NCBI GenBank assembly: GCA_902762805.1
Contig: CACWPQ010000002.1
Location: 100,088 to 164,087 of the forward strand
DNA length: 64,000 nt
Source: an uncultured Bacteroidota bacterium
Lineage (GTDB): Bacteria; Bacteroidota; Bacteroidia; Bacteroidales; P3
Reading direction: 5' to 3'
Part shown: positions 17,056 to 25,763 of the stretch, one piece after another
Layout of the letters: each line of letters begins with the position of its first letter
Position numbering within the stretch: position 1 is the first letter of the stretch
Notes under the pieces: generated by a model
Database searches by the model: none
The model's input: only the letters and a program-made list of their open reading frames with translations
Told to the model about the DNA's origin: nothing
Translations under genes and position numbers: made by a program

Positions 17056-18994
17056 CGCCTCGATCAACCCCCATATCGAGCAGATAGCCCTCTGGCTCAA
17101 AACCGTGCCCGAAAGCCCCGGTGTCTACCAGCACCTCGACGCCGAGGGCCGCGTCATCTACGTCGGCAAAGCCCGCAACCTCCGCTCGCGCGTCATCTCC
17201 TACTTCTCCCACTACGACGACAAGAGCGCCAAAATCAAGATGCTGGTGCGCAACATCGCCCAGACCCGCGTCACCGTCGTCGCCACCGAAATCGACGCCC
17301 TCCTCCTCGAAAACTCGCTCATCAAGCAGTACCAGCCGCGCTACAACTCCATGCTCAAGGACGACAAATCCTACCCCTACCTCCTCATCACCGACGAACC
17401 CTTCCCGCGACTGCTCTATGTGCGCAAACACGCCGGCCTGCCGCGCGGCCAGTTCTTCGGCCCCTACCCCAACGGCGTCATCCTCCGCCAGCTGCAGGAC
17501 ATCATCCGCCAGCTCTTCCGCTACCGCACCTGCAACACCATGGGCAAACGCCCCTGCATGAAGCACCAGATAGGCCTCTGCGCAGCCCCCTGCGCCGGAC
17601 TGCAGAGCCGCGAGGAGTACCTTCAAACATTCGACAACATACGCCGCATCCTCCGCGGCGACTTCGACGACATCCTCGCCAGCCTCAAGGCCGAAATGCT
17701 CGCCCTGGCCGACGAACTGCGCTTCGAGGAGGCCGAGGCCGTCAAACGCCGCATACGCCTCCTCGAGGAGTACCAGAGCCGCTCCACCGTCGTCGGCGCC
17801 AACGTGCGCGACGTCGACGTCGTCTCCATCCTCAGCGACGAGCGCTACGCCTGGGTCAACTTCATGCGCATACGCAACGGCGCCATCATCTACAGCTTCA
17901 GCAACGAGGTGCGCAAACAGCTCGACGAGACCGACGCCGAGCTCCTCGCCACCCTCATCCCACAGTTCCACCAGCAGACCCAAAGCACCGCCACCGAGGT
18001 CGTCCTCCCCATCCCCGTGCCCGACCTGCCGCCCGACTACCTGCAGCAGAACACAGCCCCCCGCGGCGACCGCCGGCGGCTGCTCGAGCTCTCGCTCCGC
18101 AACGTCGAGGCCTACCGCAAGCAGTGCACCCACCAGCGCGCCCTCACCGCCGGCGAGGCCGCGCCCCAGGCCCTCAAGCAGCTCGAGCGTCTCCAGGCGC
18201 TCCTCTCGCTCCCCAAGCCCCCCATGGAAATCGAATGCTTCGACAACAGCAACATCCAGGGCGCCTACCCCGTCGCCGGAATGGTCCGCTTCTCCGCCGG
18301 CAAACCCAACCGCAAGGAATACCGCAAATTCAACATCAAAGGCACGGCGAACCTCCGACCTCCGACCTCCGACCTCCGCATCAACGACGACTACGCCTCC
18401 ATGGCCGAGGTCATCGAGCGCCGCTACCGTCGCCTGCGCGACGAAGGACAGCCGATGCCCGACCTCCTCATCGTCGACGGCGGCGAGGGACAGATGGAGA
18501 TGGCGCGCCGCGTCCTCCGCGACCAGCTCCAACTCCCCATCCCCATCGCCGGCCTCGCCAAAGACGACCGCCACCGCACCAGCCGACTCCTGGTGTATAG
18601 TGGCCAGTGGCCAGTGGCCAGTGGCCAGTTGGCTGACGCAGAAACAAATCCACTGGCCACTGACCACCAACCACTGACCACTGACCACTGGCCACTGGCC
18701 ACTATAAAAACCGTCCAACTCAAGCCCACCGACCCACTCTTCCACCTCCTCGAACAAATCCAGAACGAGGTCCACCGCTTCGCCATCACCTTCCACAAGG
18801 ACAAACGATCGCGCGCCACCTTCCGCACCTCGCTCACCGACATCCCCGGCATCGGCCCACAAACCGCACGCGACCTCCTGCTGCGCTTCGGCAGCGTCAA
18901 GCAAATCGCACGCCTGACCGAGGCCGACCTCGCCGACGCCGTCGGCCCAGCCAAAGCCAAACTGATTTTCAACCACTTAAACAAAACCAACTAG
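17048..18994 (+). CDS. uvrC: Excinuclease ABC subunit C with two repeat insertions
   Basis: 648 residues. Dual-incision nuclease of nucleotide excision repair. GIY-YIG domain (GVYQHLD...VIYVGKARNLRSRV), UVR motif around 215-250 (LADELRFEEAEAVKRRI), RNase H-like 3'-... /5'-incision domain (IECFDNSNIQGAYPVAGMV; DLLIVDGGEGQME) and tandem helix-hairpin-helix end (IPGIGPQTARDLLLRFGSV). TTG at 17048 is the only start that preserves the family N-terminus. Two inserts: RPPTSDLR (CTCCGAC heptamers, about 18352-18378) and about 40 residues from a full GTGGTCA element (18596-18716). Both lie in loops of the nuclease half and keep frame. Confidence 0.95.
   Translation: MIDASINPHIEQIALWLKTVPESPGVYQHLDAEGRVIYVGKARNLRSRVISYFSHYDDKSAKIKMLVRNIAQTRVTVVATEIDALLLENSLIKQYQPRYNSMLKDDKSYPYLLITDEPFPRLLYVRKHAGLPRGQFFGPYPNGVILRQLQDIIRQLFRYRTCNTMGKRPCMKHQIGLCAAPCAGLQSREEYLQTFDNIRRILRGDFDDILASLKAEMLALADELRFEEAEAVKRRIRLLEEYQSRSTVVGANVRDVDVVSILSDERYAWVNFMRIRNGAIIYSFSNEVRKQLDETDAELLATLIPQFHQQTQSTATEVVLPIPVPDLPPDYLQQNTAPRGDRRRLLELSLRNVEAYRKQCTHQRALTAGEAAPQALKQLERLQALLSLPKPPMEIECFDNSNIQGAYPVAGMVRFSAGKPNRKEYRKFNIKGTANLRPPTSDLRINDDYASMAEVIERRYRRLRDEGQPMPDLLIVDGGEGQMEMARRVLRDQLQLPIPIAGLAKDDRHRTSRLLVYSGQWPVASGQLADAETNPLATDHQPLTTDHWPLATIKTVQLKPTDPLFHLLEQIQNEVHRFAITFHKDKRSRATFRTSLTDIPGIGPQTARDLLLRFGSVKQIARLTEADLADAVGPAKAKLIFNHLNKTN
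18596..18716 (+). repeat. GTGGTCA composite hairpin element inside uvrC
   Basis: A 121-bp element whose ends are a perfect 22-bp inverted repeat beginning TATAGTGGCCAGTGGCC. The left arm is GTGGCCA heptamers, the centre AGTTGGCTGACGCAGAAAC, the right arm TGACCAC/TGGCCAC heptamers. It is read through as SGQWPVASGQLADAE and on to DHWPLATI without a stop. Confidence 0.9.
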
Positions 18995-19001
18995 CCACTT
19001 C

Positions 19002-19102
19002 TACCCATCGATGGGAAAATAGGGGAAAATAGGGGAAAATAGGGGAAAGGGCCGAACAATTCCCCTAGAGAGTCCCTACCGTTCCCCTAGAGAACCCCTC
19101 CG
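19002..19102 (+). repeat. CCCATCGATGGG palindromic element, copy B
   Basis: Sits between the convergent ends of uvrC and hflX. The AGGGGAAAAT unit after the palindrome is present three times here, followed by GGGCCGAACAATT and two CCCTAGAGA(G/A) units. Could also act as a terminator, though no T-run follows. Confidence 0.85.
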
Positions 19103-19104
19103 GA

Positions 19105-20220
19105 CTAGTAGAGGAAATTGTTGTAAGGGTAGCGGATGGCGTGGATGGTGGATACGTGGTTGTAAATCAAGTCCCTGAAAGCCTCCATGTGGGTGCGCTC
19201 AGTGGCGGAGATAAATATGTGGTCCTCCTCGCCCATGTGGTTGGGTAGTGCCTCCAACCGGTCTATCTTGTTGTACACCACCACCGTGGGTTTGTCGGCA
19301 GCGCCTATCTCATCGAGGGTGAGGCGCACGGAAGCCATCTGCTCCTCGTAGTCGGGATGCGAGGCGTCGACGACATGGAGCAGCAAGTCAGCCTCCACCA
19401 CCTCGTCCAGCGTGCTCTTGAAACTCTCCACCAGCTGCGTGGGCAGCTTGCGGATGAAGCCCACGGTGTCCGTCAGCAGGAAGGGGAGGTTGCCGATGAC
19501 CACCTTGCGGACGGTGGTGTCGAGGGTGGCGAAGAGTTTGTTTTCAGCGAAAACGTCGCTCTTCGACAACACGTTCATCAGAGTCGATTTGCCCACATTG
19601 GTGTAGCCCACCAGCGCCACACGCACAAGGCTTTCGCGGTTTTTGCGCTGGAGGGTCTTCTGCTTGTCGATGGAGGCGAGCTGCTGTTTGAGGAGCGAAA
19701 TCTTCTCTTTGATGAGGCGGCGGTCGGTCTCTATCTGTGTCTCGCCGGGTCCGCGCATGCCGATGCCGCCGCGCTGGCGCTCGAGGTGGGTCCACATTCG
19801 CGTCAGCCGCGGGAGCATGTACTGGAGCTGTGCCAGTTCGACCTGCGTTTTGGCGATAGAGGTTCGGGCGCGCTTGGCGAAGATGTCGAGGATGAGGGTG
19901 GTGCGGTCCAGGATGCGGCATTCGAGGGCCTTTTCAAGGTTGCGCAGCTGCGCGGGCGAAAGCTCGTCGTCGAAGATGACGAAGTCGGCCTCCAATGCCT
20001 GCTTGTATTCCTTGACCTCCTCGAGCTTTCCGCTTCCGATGTAGGTGCGTGTGTCGGGGCGTTCGAGGCGCTGGATGACCTTTTTCATGCACACCCCGCC
20101 GGCGGTCTGGAGCAGGAACTCCAGTTCGGCCAGATATTCCTCGGTGCGCTCGATGGTCTGCATCCCCGGGCATACGGCCACAAGGATGGCGCGCTCATAG
20201 ATGTCGGTTTGCGGATTCAT
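19105..20220 (-). CDS. hflX: GTPase HflX
   Basis: 371 residues. Ribosome-associated GTPase linked to ribosome splitting and stress. N-terminal HflX domain (YIGSGKLEEVKEY; FDDELSPAQLRNLE; DRTTLILDIFAKRA), the glycine-rich RQRGGIGMRGPGETQIETDRR linker segment, and G domain motifs G1 GYTNVGKST, G3 DTVGFI, G4 NKID and G5 ISA. Length is typical for Bacteroidota. Its start overlaps the end of the upstream glycosyltransferase gene by 26 bp, so the two are probably cotranscribed. Confidence 0.95.
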   Translation of the reverse strand: MNPQTDIYERAILVAVCPGMQTIERTEEYLAELEFLLQTAGGVCMKKVIQRLERPDTRTYIGSGKLEEVKEYKQALEADFVIFDDELSPAQLRNLEKALECRILDRTTLILDIFAKRARTSIAKTQVELAQLQYMLPRLTRMWTHLERQRGGIGMRGPGETQIETDRRLIKEKISLLKQQLASIDKQKTLQRKNRESLVRVALVGYTNVGKSTLMNVLSKSDVFAENKLFATLDTTVRKVVIGNLPFLLTDTVGFIRKLPTQLVESFKSTLDEVVEADLLLHVVDASHPDYEEQMASVRLTLDEIGAADKPTVVVYNKIDRLEALPNHMGEEDHIFISATERTHMEAFRDLIYNHVSTIHAIRYPYNNFLY

Positions 20221-21412
20221 GGAGGATGGATTCTAGTTGGTTGCCGATATTGTCCCAGGTGTAGTTTTGCTGCACGAAGCTGTGCGCCTCGGAGGCCATC
20301 GTAGTGCGGCGCGTGGTGTCGGCGAGGAGGGCGAGGAGGGCGTCGGCCAGCTGCTGAGCCGTGGTGCCGATGAGGAGGTGCTTGCCGTCCTCGGCGCCGA
20401 GGGTGTCGCCGGCCAGGGGGGTGGTGACGCAGGGGGTGCCCATGGCCATGGCCTCGAGCAGCTTGTTCTGCAGGCCGGACCCGATGCGCATGGGGGCGAC
20501 AAAGACTTTGGCTGCCAAGTAGTAGGGGCGTATGTCGGGGACGGTGCCGGTGACGGTGACGCGGTCGCCGGCCAGTTCACGCACTGCCTTCTTGGGCGTG
20601 GCGCCTGCGAGGGTGAGGGTGGTTTCGGGCCGCCGCTCCCACACCAGGGGCATGATTTCATTGACAAGGAAGCGTGCTGCGTCGATATTGGGCTCGTACT
20701 GCATGTTTCCGCAGAAGACGAGGTCAGTGGGCTGTGAGTGTGCACTGTCCTCGTCAGCCAACTGTCCACTGACCACTGACCGCTGACTACTGAAGTAGTC
20801 GAGGTCGACGCCGTTGGGCACGACGCGTATGTTGTCGCTCTGGCGGTGGGGTATCGCGTCGCGGTCGGCCTCGGAGATGATGGTGAGGCGGTCGAAAATG
20901 CGCATGGCTTTGTATTCAGCCGAGCGGAGCATCTTGAATTCGAAGTGCAGCACATGGCGCCAGAAGCCCTTGGACTGTTCCATGCGGCGCTCGGTGTTGA
21001 GGGAGAGGGCGTCCTGGAAGTCCATCACTTTGGGGTAGTCGGCGCGTGCAACGAGGGGCATGGTGCGCACCATCTGGCTGTAGATGACGTCGGGGTCGAC
21101 CTGCGAGATGAACTGTTTGCAGGCGCGGCGGGCGCGCTGCGAGTCCCAGTAGCCGAGTTGTAGGCTTTTGGTGCAGAGGTAGTTGCGGAGCACGTTCTTG
21201 TAGCTGACCCAGCGGGGCGGGTTGACGATGCGGATTTCCTTGCAATAGGGTTCGAGGGCTGCGCGGTGCTCGTCGCTGACGCGCTGGTGGCTGACGGCGA
21301 AGAGGTATACCTCGTTGCGCTTGGCGAGCTGGACGATTTGATGGTAGGCGCGCAGCTTGTCGCCTTTCTCGAGGGGATAGGGAAATCGGGGTAATACGAC
21401 TAATATTTTCAT
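20195..21412 (-). CDS. GT4-family glycosyltransferase with repeat insertion
   Basis: 405 residues. N-terminal Rossmann opening LPRFPYPLEKGDKLRAYHQI and C-terminal donor domain with VVPNGVDLDYF, GNMQYEPNIDAARF and the retaining GT-B motif GSGLQNKLLEAMAMGTPCVTT. It resembles sugar transferases used for envelope polysaccharide synthesis; donor and acceptor are unknown. After VDLDYF about 22 residues (SVVSGQLADEDSAHS within) derive from a GTGGTCA element at 20733-20797, placed just before the start of the second domain. The start codon is followed upstream by another GTGGTCA array (21413-21439). Confidence 0.85.
   Translation of the reverse strand: MKILVVLPRFPYPLEKGDKLRAYHQIVQLAKRNEVYLFAVSHQRVSDEHRAALEPYCKEIRIVNPPRWVSYKNVLRNYLCTKSLQLGYWDSQRARRACKQFISQVDPDVIYSQMVRTMPLVARADYPKVMDFQDALSLNTERRMEQSKGFWRHVLHFEFKMLRSAEYKAMRIFDRLTIISEADRDAIPHRQSDNIRVVPNGVDLDYFSSQRSVVSGQLADEDSAHSQPTDLVFCGNMQYEPNIDAARFLVNEIMPLVWERRPETTLTLAGATPKKAVRELAGDRVTVTGTVPDIRPYYLAAKVFVAPMRIGSGLQNKLLEAMAMGTPCVTTPLAGDTLGAEDGKHLLIGTTAQQLADALLALLADTTRRTTMASEAHSFVQQNYTWDNIGNQLESILHESANRHL
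20733..20797 (-). repeat. GTGGTCA element inside glycosyltransferase gene
   Basis: On the minus strand: AGTAGTCAGCGGTCAGTGG arm, core ACAGTTGGCTGACGAGGAC, and a decayed right arm (CACTCACAGCCCACTGAC). Same core as the uvrC, cca and 3460-3568 copies. Confidence 0.8.
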
Positions 21413-21439
21413 GAGTGGTCAGTGTTTAGTGGTCGGTGG
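21413..21439. repeat. GTGGTCA heptamers between parC and glycosyltransferase
   Basis: About four degenerate copies (GTGGTCA, GTGTTTA, GTGGTCG, GTGGTCA) fill the space between the parC stop and the downstream start codon. Confidence 0.75.
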
Positions 21440-24067
21440 TCAAAAGAGTTGCGTTTGGGTGCCTTCGGCGAAGCCCATGCGGTCGTCGGGGATTGCTTGA
21501 TTGTCTGCTTGCATGATTGCTTGAGTGTCGTCGTCAGAGGGATTGGGTTCGGGGTCGGGCTTGAGGGGGGCGAGCCAGTTGAAGCTGTCGACGTCGAAGG
21601 TGGTGATGCGTTTGCCTTTAGCCTTGTGGCTCTTGACGCCGATGAATTCTTCGACGTCGATGATTTCGGAGGGTATCTTTTTTCCGCTGTCGGGGTTGTA
21701 GACCACTTCGAGGCGTGGGTAGTAGTCCATGCAGATGGAGATGAGGGAGGAGCCGTCGGGGTCGAGGAAGGGTATTTTGCGGTCGGAGGGTTCGGGGACG
21801 AAGCGCTTGAGGTAGGGGTGTCCGTCGGGGGAGCGGTAGAGGGCTGTGAGGATGGCGTCGGGGGAGAACTTGCGGAGTTCGATGAGGTCGTCGTCGTAGT
21901 GGTTGGCGAGGTCGAAGGTGGTGGTGCGGTAGATGGCGGACTGTGTGACGGCGAGTATCTTGTCGGAGCCGCGGAATTCGCCGAGGTAGCGGCCGGCCTC
22001 GTTTACATTGAGGCGCTTGACGCTCTCGTCGAACCATATCTTGCGGGCGGAGAGGGTGGAGATGCCTTCGTCTTTGAGGTTGATGGAGCGGACGGCGTTG
22101 CGGGTGAGGATGTTGCCCATGGACTGGCGGCCTTTGATGGCGAGGGTCTTGAAGTCGAAATCGAAGGAGGTCTTCTTGAGCTTGGGCTTCGACACGTGGT
22201 GCACCGTAACCACCTCCGCCTCCCCGTTGGGATTGGCGGTGAAGTAGAGCACCTTCGAATTCTTCGTGCCCTTGGTGAGGGGATAGTCGCGGTCGCGGGT
22301 GATGGAGGTAACGTTGAACCGCTTGACAAAAACATAACCCTGCAACCCGTCGCGGTATATCATATTATATACAGTGCGTTCGTCGCGCTTGCGGAATACG
22401 GAGATGAAGAGTATCTCGGGGCAGTTTTGTGAGCCGACGAAGCCTTTTTCCTGCACTTTGGTGACGACGAAGGTGCCGTCGCGGCGGAAGGCGATGATGT
22501 CGTCGAGGCGAGAGCATTCGCAGGCGACCTCGACGCCTTCCTCGCGCTTGAGGCCCCAGCCGGCGAAGCCGGTGGAGTAGTTGACGTAGAGTTTCTCGTT
22601 GGCGAGGGCGACGGAGGTGGATTCGATGTCTTCGAAGGAGCGAATCTCGGTGCGGCGCTCGCGGCCTTTACCAAATTTTTTGAGGATGCCTTCGAAGTAG
22701 CGGATGGCGTAGTCGGTGAGGTGGGCGAGGTGGTTTTTGACCTCGTCGATGGTCATTTCGATGGATTCGATCTCTTCCTCGGCGCGTTTGATGTCGAATT
22801 TGGAAATTTTGCGGACGGGTTTTTCGGTGAGTTTGAGGATGTCGTCGCGTGTGATGTCGCGTTTGAAGTGCTTCTTGTAGGGGCCGAAGGCGCGGTGCAT
22901 GTCGTCGACCTGTTCGTCCCACGAGAGGCTGTCGCGCTTTTCCATCTTCTTGTAGATGCCTTTTTCGAAGAATATTTTTTCGAGGGAGACCCAGTGCCAG
23001 CGGTCTTCGAGTTCGGCGAGCTGTATCTCTAGCTCCTGGCGCAGGAGGTCGCGGGTGCGGAAGGTGTTGTGGCGCAGGATGTCGGAGGCGGTCATGAAGA
23101 CGGGTTTGTCGTCGACGATGACGCAGGTTTGGGGGGAGAAGCTGATTTGGCAGGAGGTGAAGGCGTAGAGGGCGTCGATGGTTTGGTCGGGGGAGACGCC
23201 GGCGGGGAGGTAGACGACGATTTCGACTTCGGCGGCGGTGTTGTCGTCGACCTTTTTGATTTTGATCTTGCCTTTTTCGTTGGCTTTGAGGATGGAGTCG
23301 ATGAGGACGTCGGTGGTGACGGTGTAGGGGAGTTCGGTGATGACGATGGCTTTGCGTTTTTCGTCGTAGTGCATGCGGGCGCGGATGCGGAGGCGACCGC
23401 CGAGGGCGGCGTCGTTGTAGCGGGAGACGTCGATGAGGCCGCCGGTGGGGAAGTCGGGGTAGATTTCGAAGGGTTGCTCGTTCAGTATGTTTATGGAGGC
23501 TTCGAGGAGTTCGCAGAAGTTGTAGGGGAGGATGACGGAGGTGAGGGTGACGGCGATGCCCTTGGTGCCCTGTGCGAGGAGGAGGGGGAATTTGATGGGG
23601 AGTGAGACGGGTTCCTGCTTGCGTCCGTCGTAGGAGGGTTTCCACTGGGTGGTCTTTGGGTTGAAGACGACCTCCTTGGCGAACTTGGAGAGGCGTGCTT
23701 CGATGTAGCGTCCGGCGGCGGCATCGTCGCCGGTGAGTATGTTGCCCCAGTTGCCCTGGCAGTCGATGAGGAGGTCTTTCTGGCCGAGGTTGACGAGTGC
23801 GTCTTTGATGGAGGCGTCGCCGTGGGGGTGGTACTGCATGGTGTTGCCGACGATGTTGGCCACCTTGGTGAAGCGGCCGTCGTCGGTTTCGTCCATGGCG
23901 TGGAGGATGCGCCGCTGGACGGGCTTGAGGCCGTCGTCGATGTCGGGGACGGAGCGGTCGAGGATGACGTCGGAGGCGTAGTCGATCCAGTAGTCGCGGA
24001 ACATGCCGTCGAGCGAGAGGGTGGTGCCCTGCTCGTCGGGGGTGGGGGTGGATATGTTGTCTTGCAT
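21440..24067 (-). CDS. parC: DNA gyrase/topoisomerase IV subunit A
   Basis: 875 residues. Type IIA topoisomerase DNA-cleavage subunit. Opening DYASDVILDRSVPDIDDGLKPVQRRIL, with catalytic Tyr121 in AAGRYIEARL, and the winged-helix/tower region through about 480, followed by a coiled segment (AEEEIESIEMTIDEVKNHLAHL). The C-terminal beta-pinwheel half (TGFAGWGLKREEGVEV; GNILTRNAVRSINLK) lacks the GyrA box QRRGGKG, which favours topoisomerase IV over gyrase. The partner parE is not in the window. The C-terminal 30 residues are acidic, Gln-rich and poorly conserved. Confidence 0.92.
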   Translation of the reverse strand: MQDNISTPTPDEQGTTLSLDGMFRDYWIDYASDVILDRSVPDIDDGLKPVQRRILHAMDETDDGRFTKVANIVGNTMQYHPHGDASIKDALVNLGQKDLLIDCQGNWGNILTGDDAAAGRYIEARLSKFAKEVVFNPKTTQWKPSYDGRKQEPVSLPIKFPLLLAQGTKGIAVTLTSVILPYNFCELLEASINILNEQPFEIYPDFPTGGLIDVSRYNDAALGGRLRIRARMHYDEKRKAIVITELPYTVTTDVLIDSILKANEKGKIKIKKVDDNTAAEVEIVVYLPAGVSPDQTIDALYAFTSCQISFSPQTCVIVDDKPVFMTASDILRHNTFRTRDLLRQELEIQLAELEDRWHWVSLEKIFFEKGIYKKMEKRDSLSWDEQVDDMHRAFGPYKKHFKRDITRDDILKLTEKPVRKISKFDIKRAEEEIESIEMTIDEVKNHLAHLTDYAIRYFEGILKKFGKGRERRTEIRSFEDIESTSVALANEKLYVNYSTGFAGWGLKREEGVEVACECSRLDDIIAFRRDGTFVVTKVQEKGFVGSQNCPEILFISVFRKRDERTVYNMIYRDGLQGYVFVKRFNVTSITRDRDYPLTKGTKNSKVLYFTANPNGEAEVVTVHHVSKPKLKKTSFDFDFKTLAIKGRQSMGNILTRNAVRSINLKDEGISTLSARKIWFDESVKRLNVNEAGRYLGEFRGSDKILAVTQSAIYRTTTFDLANHYDDDLIELRKFSPDAILTALYRSPDGHPYLKRFVPEPSDRKIPFLDPDGSSLISICMDYYPRLEVVYNPDSGKKIPSEIIDVEEFIGVKSHKAKGKRITTFDVDSFNWLAPLKPDPEPNPSDDDTQAIMQADNQAIPDDRMGFAEGTQTQLF

Positions 24068-24081
24068 AGGTGTTTTTGTTC

Positions 24082-24174
24082 GGGTTCTCTAGGGGGATGG
24101 TAGGGGTTCTCTAGGGTAATAGTTCGGCCCTTTCCCTTATTTTCCCACCGATGGGAAAATAGGGATACTTTTTA
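24082..24174 (-). repeat. CCCATCGATGGG palindromic element, copy C
   Basis: Minus-strand copy between lepB and parC. The centre is CCCACCGATGGG/CCCATCGGTGGG, with one mismatch in the palindrome, followed by AGGGAAAGGGCCGAACTATT and CCCTAGAGAACCCCTACC. It lies directly upstream of parC, with no other promoter-like sequence visible. Confidence 0.85.
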
Positions 24175-25722
24175 TTTCCGGCTGGCGGAGCGGAGGGTGC
24201 GGTTCCAGCGGAAGCCGCCGTGGTCTTTGTCGGTGGACCAGAGGACGAGGCGGGCCTTGCCGACGATGTGGTCCTCTGGGACGAAGCCCCAGAAGCGGCT
24301 GTCCTGGCTCATGTGGCGGTTGTCGCCCATCATCCAGTAGTAGTCCTGGCTGGGGGTGTAGGTGGTGGCGGGCTGGCCGTCGATGAGTATCTGGCTGCCG
24401 CGGACTTCGAGGGTGTGGCCTTCGTAGGCGGTGATGACGCGGCGGTAGAGGGGGAGGTTGTCGAGTGTGAGTTCGATTGCTTTGCCGGCGGCGGGGATGC
24501 GGACGGGGCCGTAGTTGTCGACGCTCCAGTAGAAGCCTTCGGCGTTGGGGAAGAGGGCCTGGGAGGAGTCGACGGGCATCGCGGCTTTTTCGACCGCGAG
24601 GACGGAGCTCTTGGAGGAGAGTTGCTTGGCGCCGGCGGGGGTGAGGGGGACCTGGAGGAAGATGTTGCCGGCGGGGTCGCGCTCGGCGCTGCGGAGGGCG
24701 CCGTCGATGTCCTCGAAGCGGACGCCGGCTTCGTCGAGGGCGCGCTTGGGGTTGATGCCGGCGATGAAGCCGACGTTGTAGATCACCTCGGCCTCGGTGG
24801 GCGAGTCGATGGGCTGGCCGTCGATGTGGACCACCTGGTCGATGATTTGGAGCTCTTCGCCCGGGAGGCCGATGCAGCGTTTGATGTAGTTCTCGCGCTT
24901 GTCGACGGGGCGCGTCTTGATGGCGCCGAGCGACTGGCCGTTGAGGCGGGCGGTGCCGCTGAAGACGGCCTCACGGCCGAACTCCTGCACGGCCTGGTAG
25001 TAGGTGTACTGTCCGCCGGGGAAGGCTTCGAGGATGGTGTCGCCGGCGGGGAAGTTGAAGACGACGGCGTCGTAGCGTTTCACCTTTTGGAGGCCGGGGA
25101 AGCGGTGGTAGGGCAGGTGGGGGTGGCGGATGTAGGAGGGGACGCGGCCGTCGGTGCCGACGAGGGCGTTGTGCATCAGCGGCAGCGAGAGGGGTGTCTG
25201 GATGACGCGGGGGCCGTAGGCGAGCTTGCTGACCATCAGGTGGTCGCCCACGAGGAGGCTGCGCTCCATGGAGGAGGAGGGGATCTGGTAGAGTTCGAAA
25301 ACGAAGCCGCGGATGGGGATGACGGCGATGAGGGCGAAAATGACGGCCTCGGTCCAGTCGCGGGCGGTGGAGATTTTCTCCGGGGCCTCGACGGCGGGGT
25401 TGACATACTGGTGGGCGCTCAGGCCGAGCCAGGGGAGGTAGACCGGCGGGCAGAGGATGGCGAGGAGCTGCTCCCAAAAGGAATAGCGGCGGAAGACGCG
25501 GGCCGTCTCCTGCACCAGGAGGTAGAAGAGGAAGATATTGAGCCCCGGCACCAGCATGCCGACGACCCAGGTCCAGCCCTTGCCGCAGAGGCGCACCCAT
25601 AGGATGATGTTCCAGACGGGGACGAGGGCTTTCCACGGCGCGAGGCCGGCTTTCTTGAACACAAGCCACAAGCCCCAAAGGACTGCGGCGGCGACGAGGA
25701 GGAAGAGGATGTTGTAGAGCAT
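24172..25722 (-). CDS. lepB: Signal peptidase I, long Bacteroidota form
   Basis: 516 residues. Cleaves Sec/Tat signal peptides at the periplasmic membrane face. Residues 1-105 are an extra membrane domain (DUF5684-like: LLVAAAVLWGLWLVFKKAG; KALVPVWNIILWVRLCGKGW), then one helix and the catalytic part. Ser151 lies in YQIPSSSMERSL; the general-base Lys is expected in the VKRYDAVVF or YIKRCIGLPGEELQ boxes; box E is GDNRHMSQDSRFWGFVPEDHIVGKA. About 150 residues separate boxes, as in other long Bacteroidota LepB. The stop lies at the edge of repeat copy C. Confidence 0.94.
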   Translation of the reverse strand: MLYNILFLLVAAAVLWGLWLVFKKAGLAPWKALVPVWNIILWVRLCGKGWTWVVGMLVPGLNIFLFYLLVQETARVFRRYSFWEQLLAILCPPVYLPWLGLSAHQYVNPAVEAPEKISTARDWTEAVIFALIAVIPIRGFVFELYQIPSSSMERSLLVGDHLMVSKLAYGPRVIQTPLSLPLMHNALVGTDGRVPSYIRHPHLPYHRFPGLQKVKRYDAVVFNFPAGDTILEAFPGGQYTYYQAVQEFGREAVFSGTARLNGQSLGAIKTRPVDKRENYIKRCIGLPGEELQIIDQVVHIDGQPIDSPTEAEVIYNVGFIAGINPKRALDEAGVRFEDIDGALRSAERDPAGNIFLQVPLTPAGAKQLSSKSSVLAVEKAAMPVDSSQALFPNAEGFYWSVDNYGPVRIPAAGKAIELTLDNLPLYRRVITAYEGHTLEVRGSQILIDGQPATTYTPSQDYYWMMGDNRHMSQDSRFWGFVPEDHIVGKARLVLWSTDKDHGGFRWNRTLRSASRK

Positions 25723-25724
25723 TT

Positions 25725-25763
25725 ATTTTTTGAATTTTGAGTTTTGATTTTTGATTTTTGAGT
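25725..25763. repeat. AAAATTC-type heptamers
   Basis: Units TTTGAATTTTGAGTTTTGA and TTTTTGA fill the short space between the glycosyltransferase stop and lepB start. Confidence 0.7.

Noticed and set aside
18596..18716. CRISPR-like repeat array
   Set aside because: Units are 7 bp with no spacers, arms are inverted, the sequence is translated within uvrC, and no cas genes are present.
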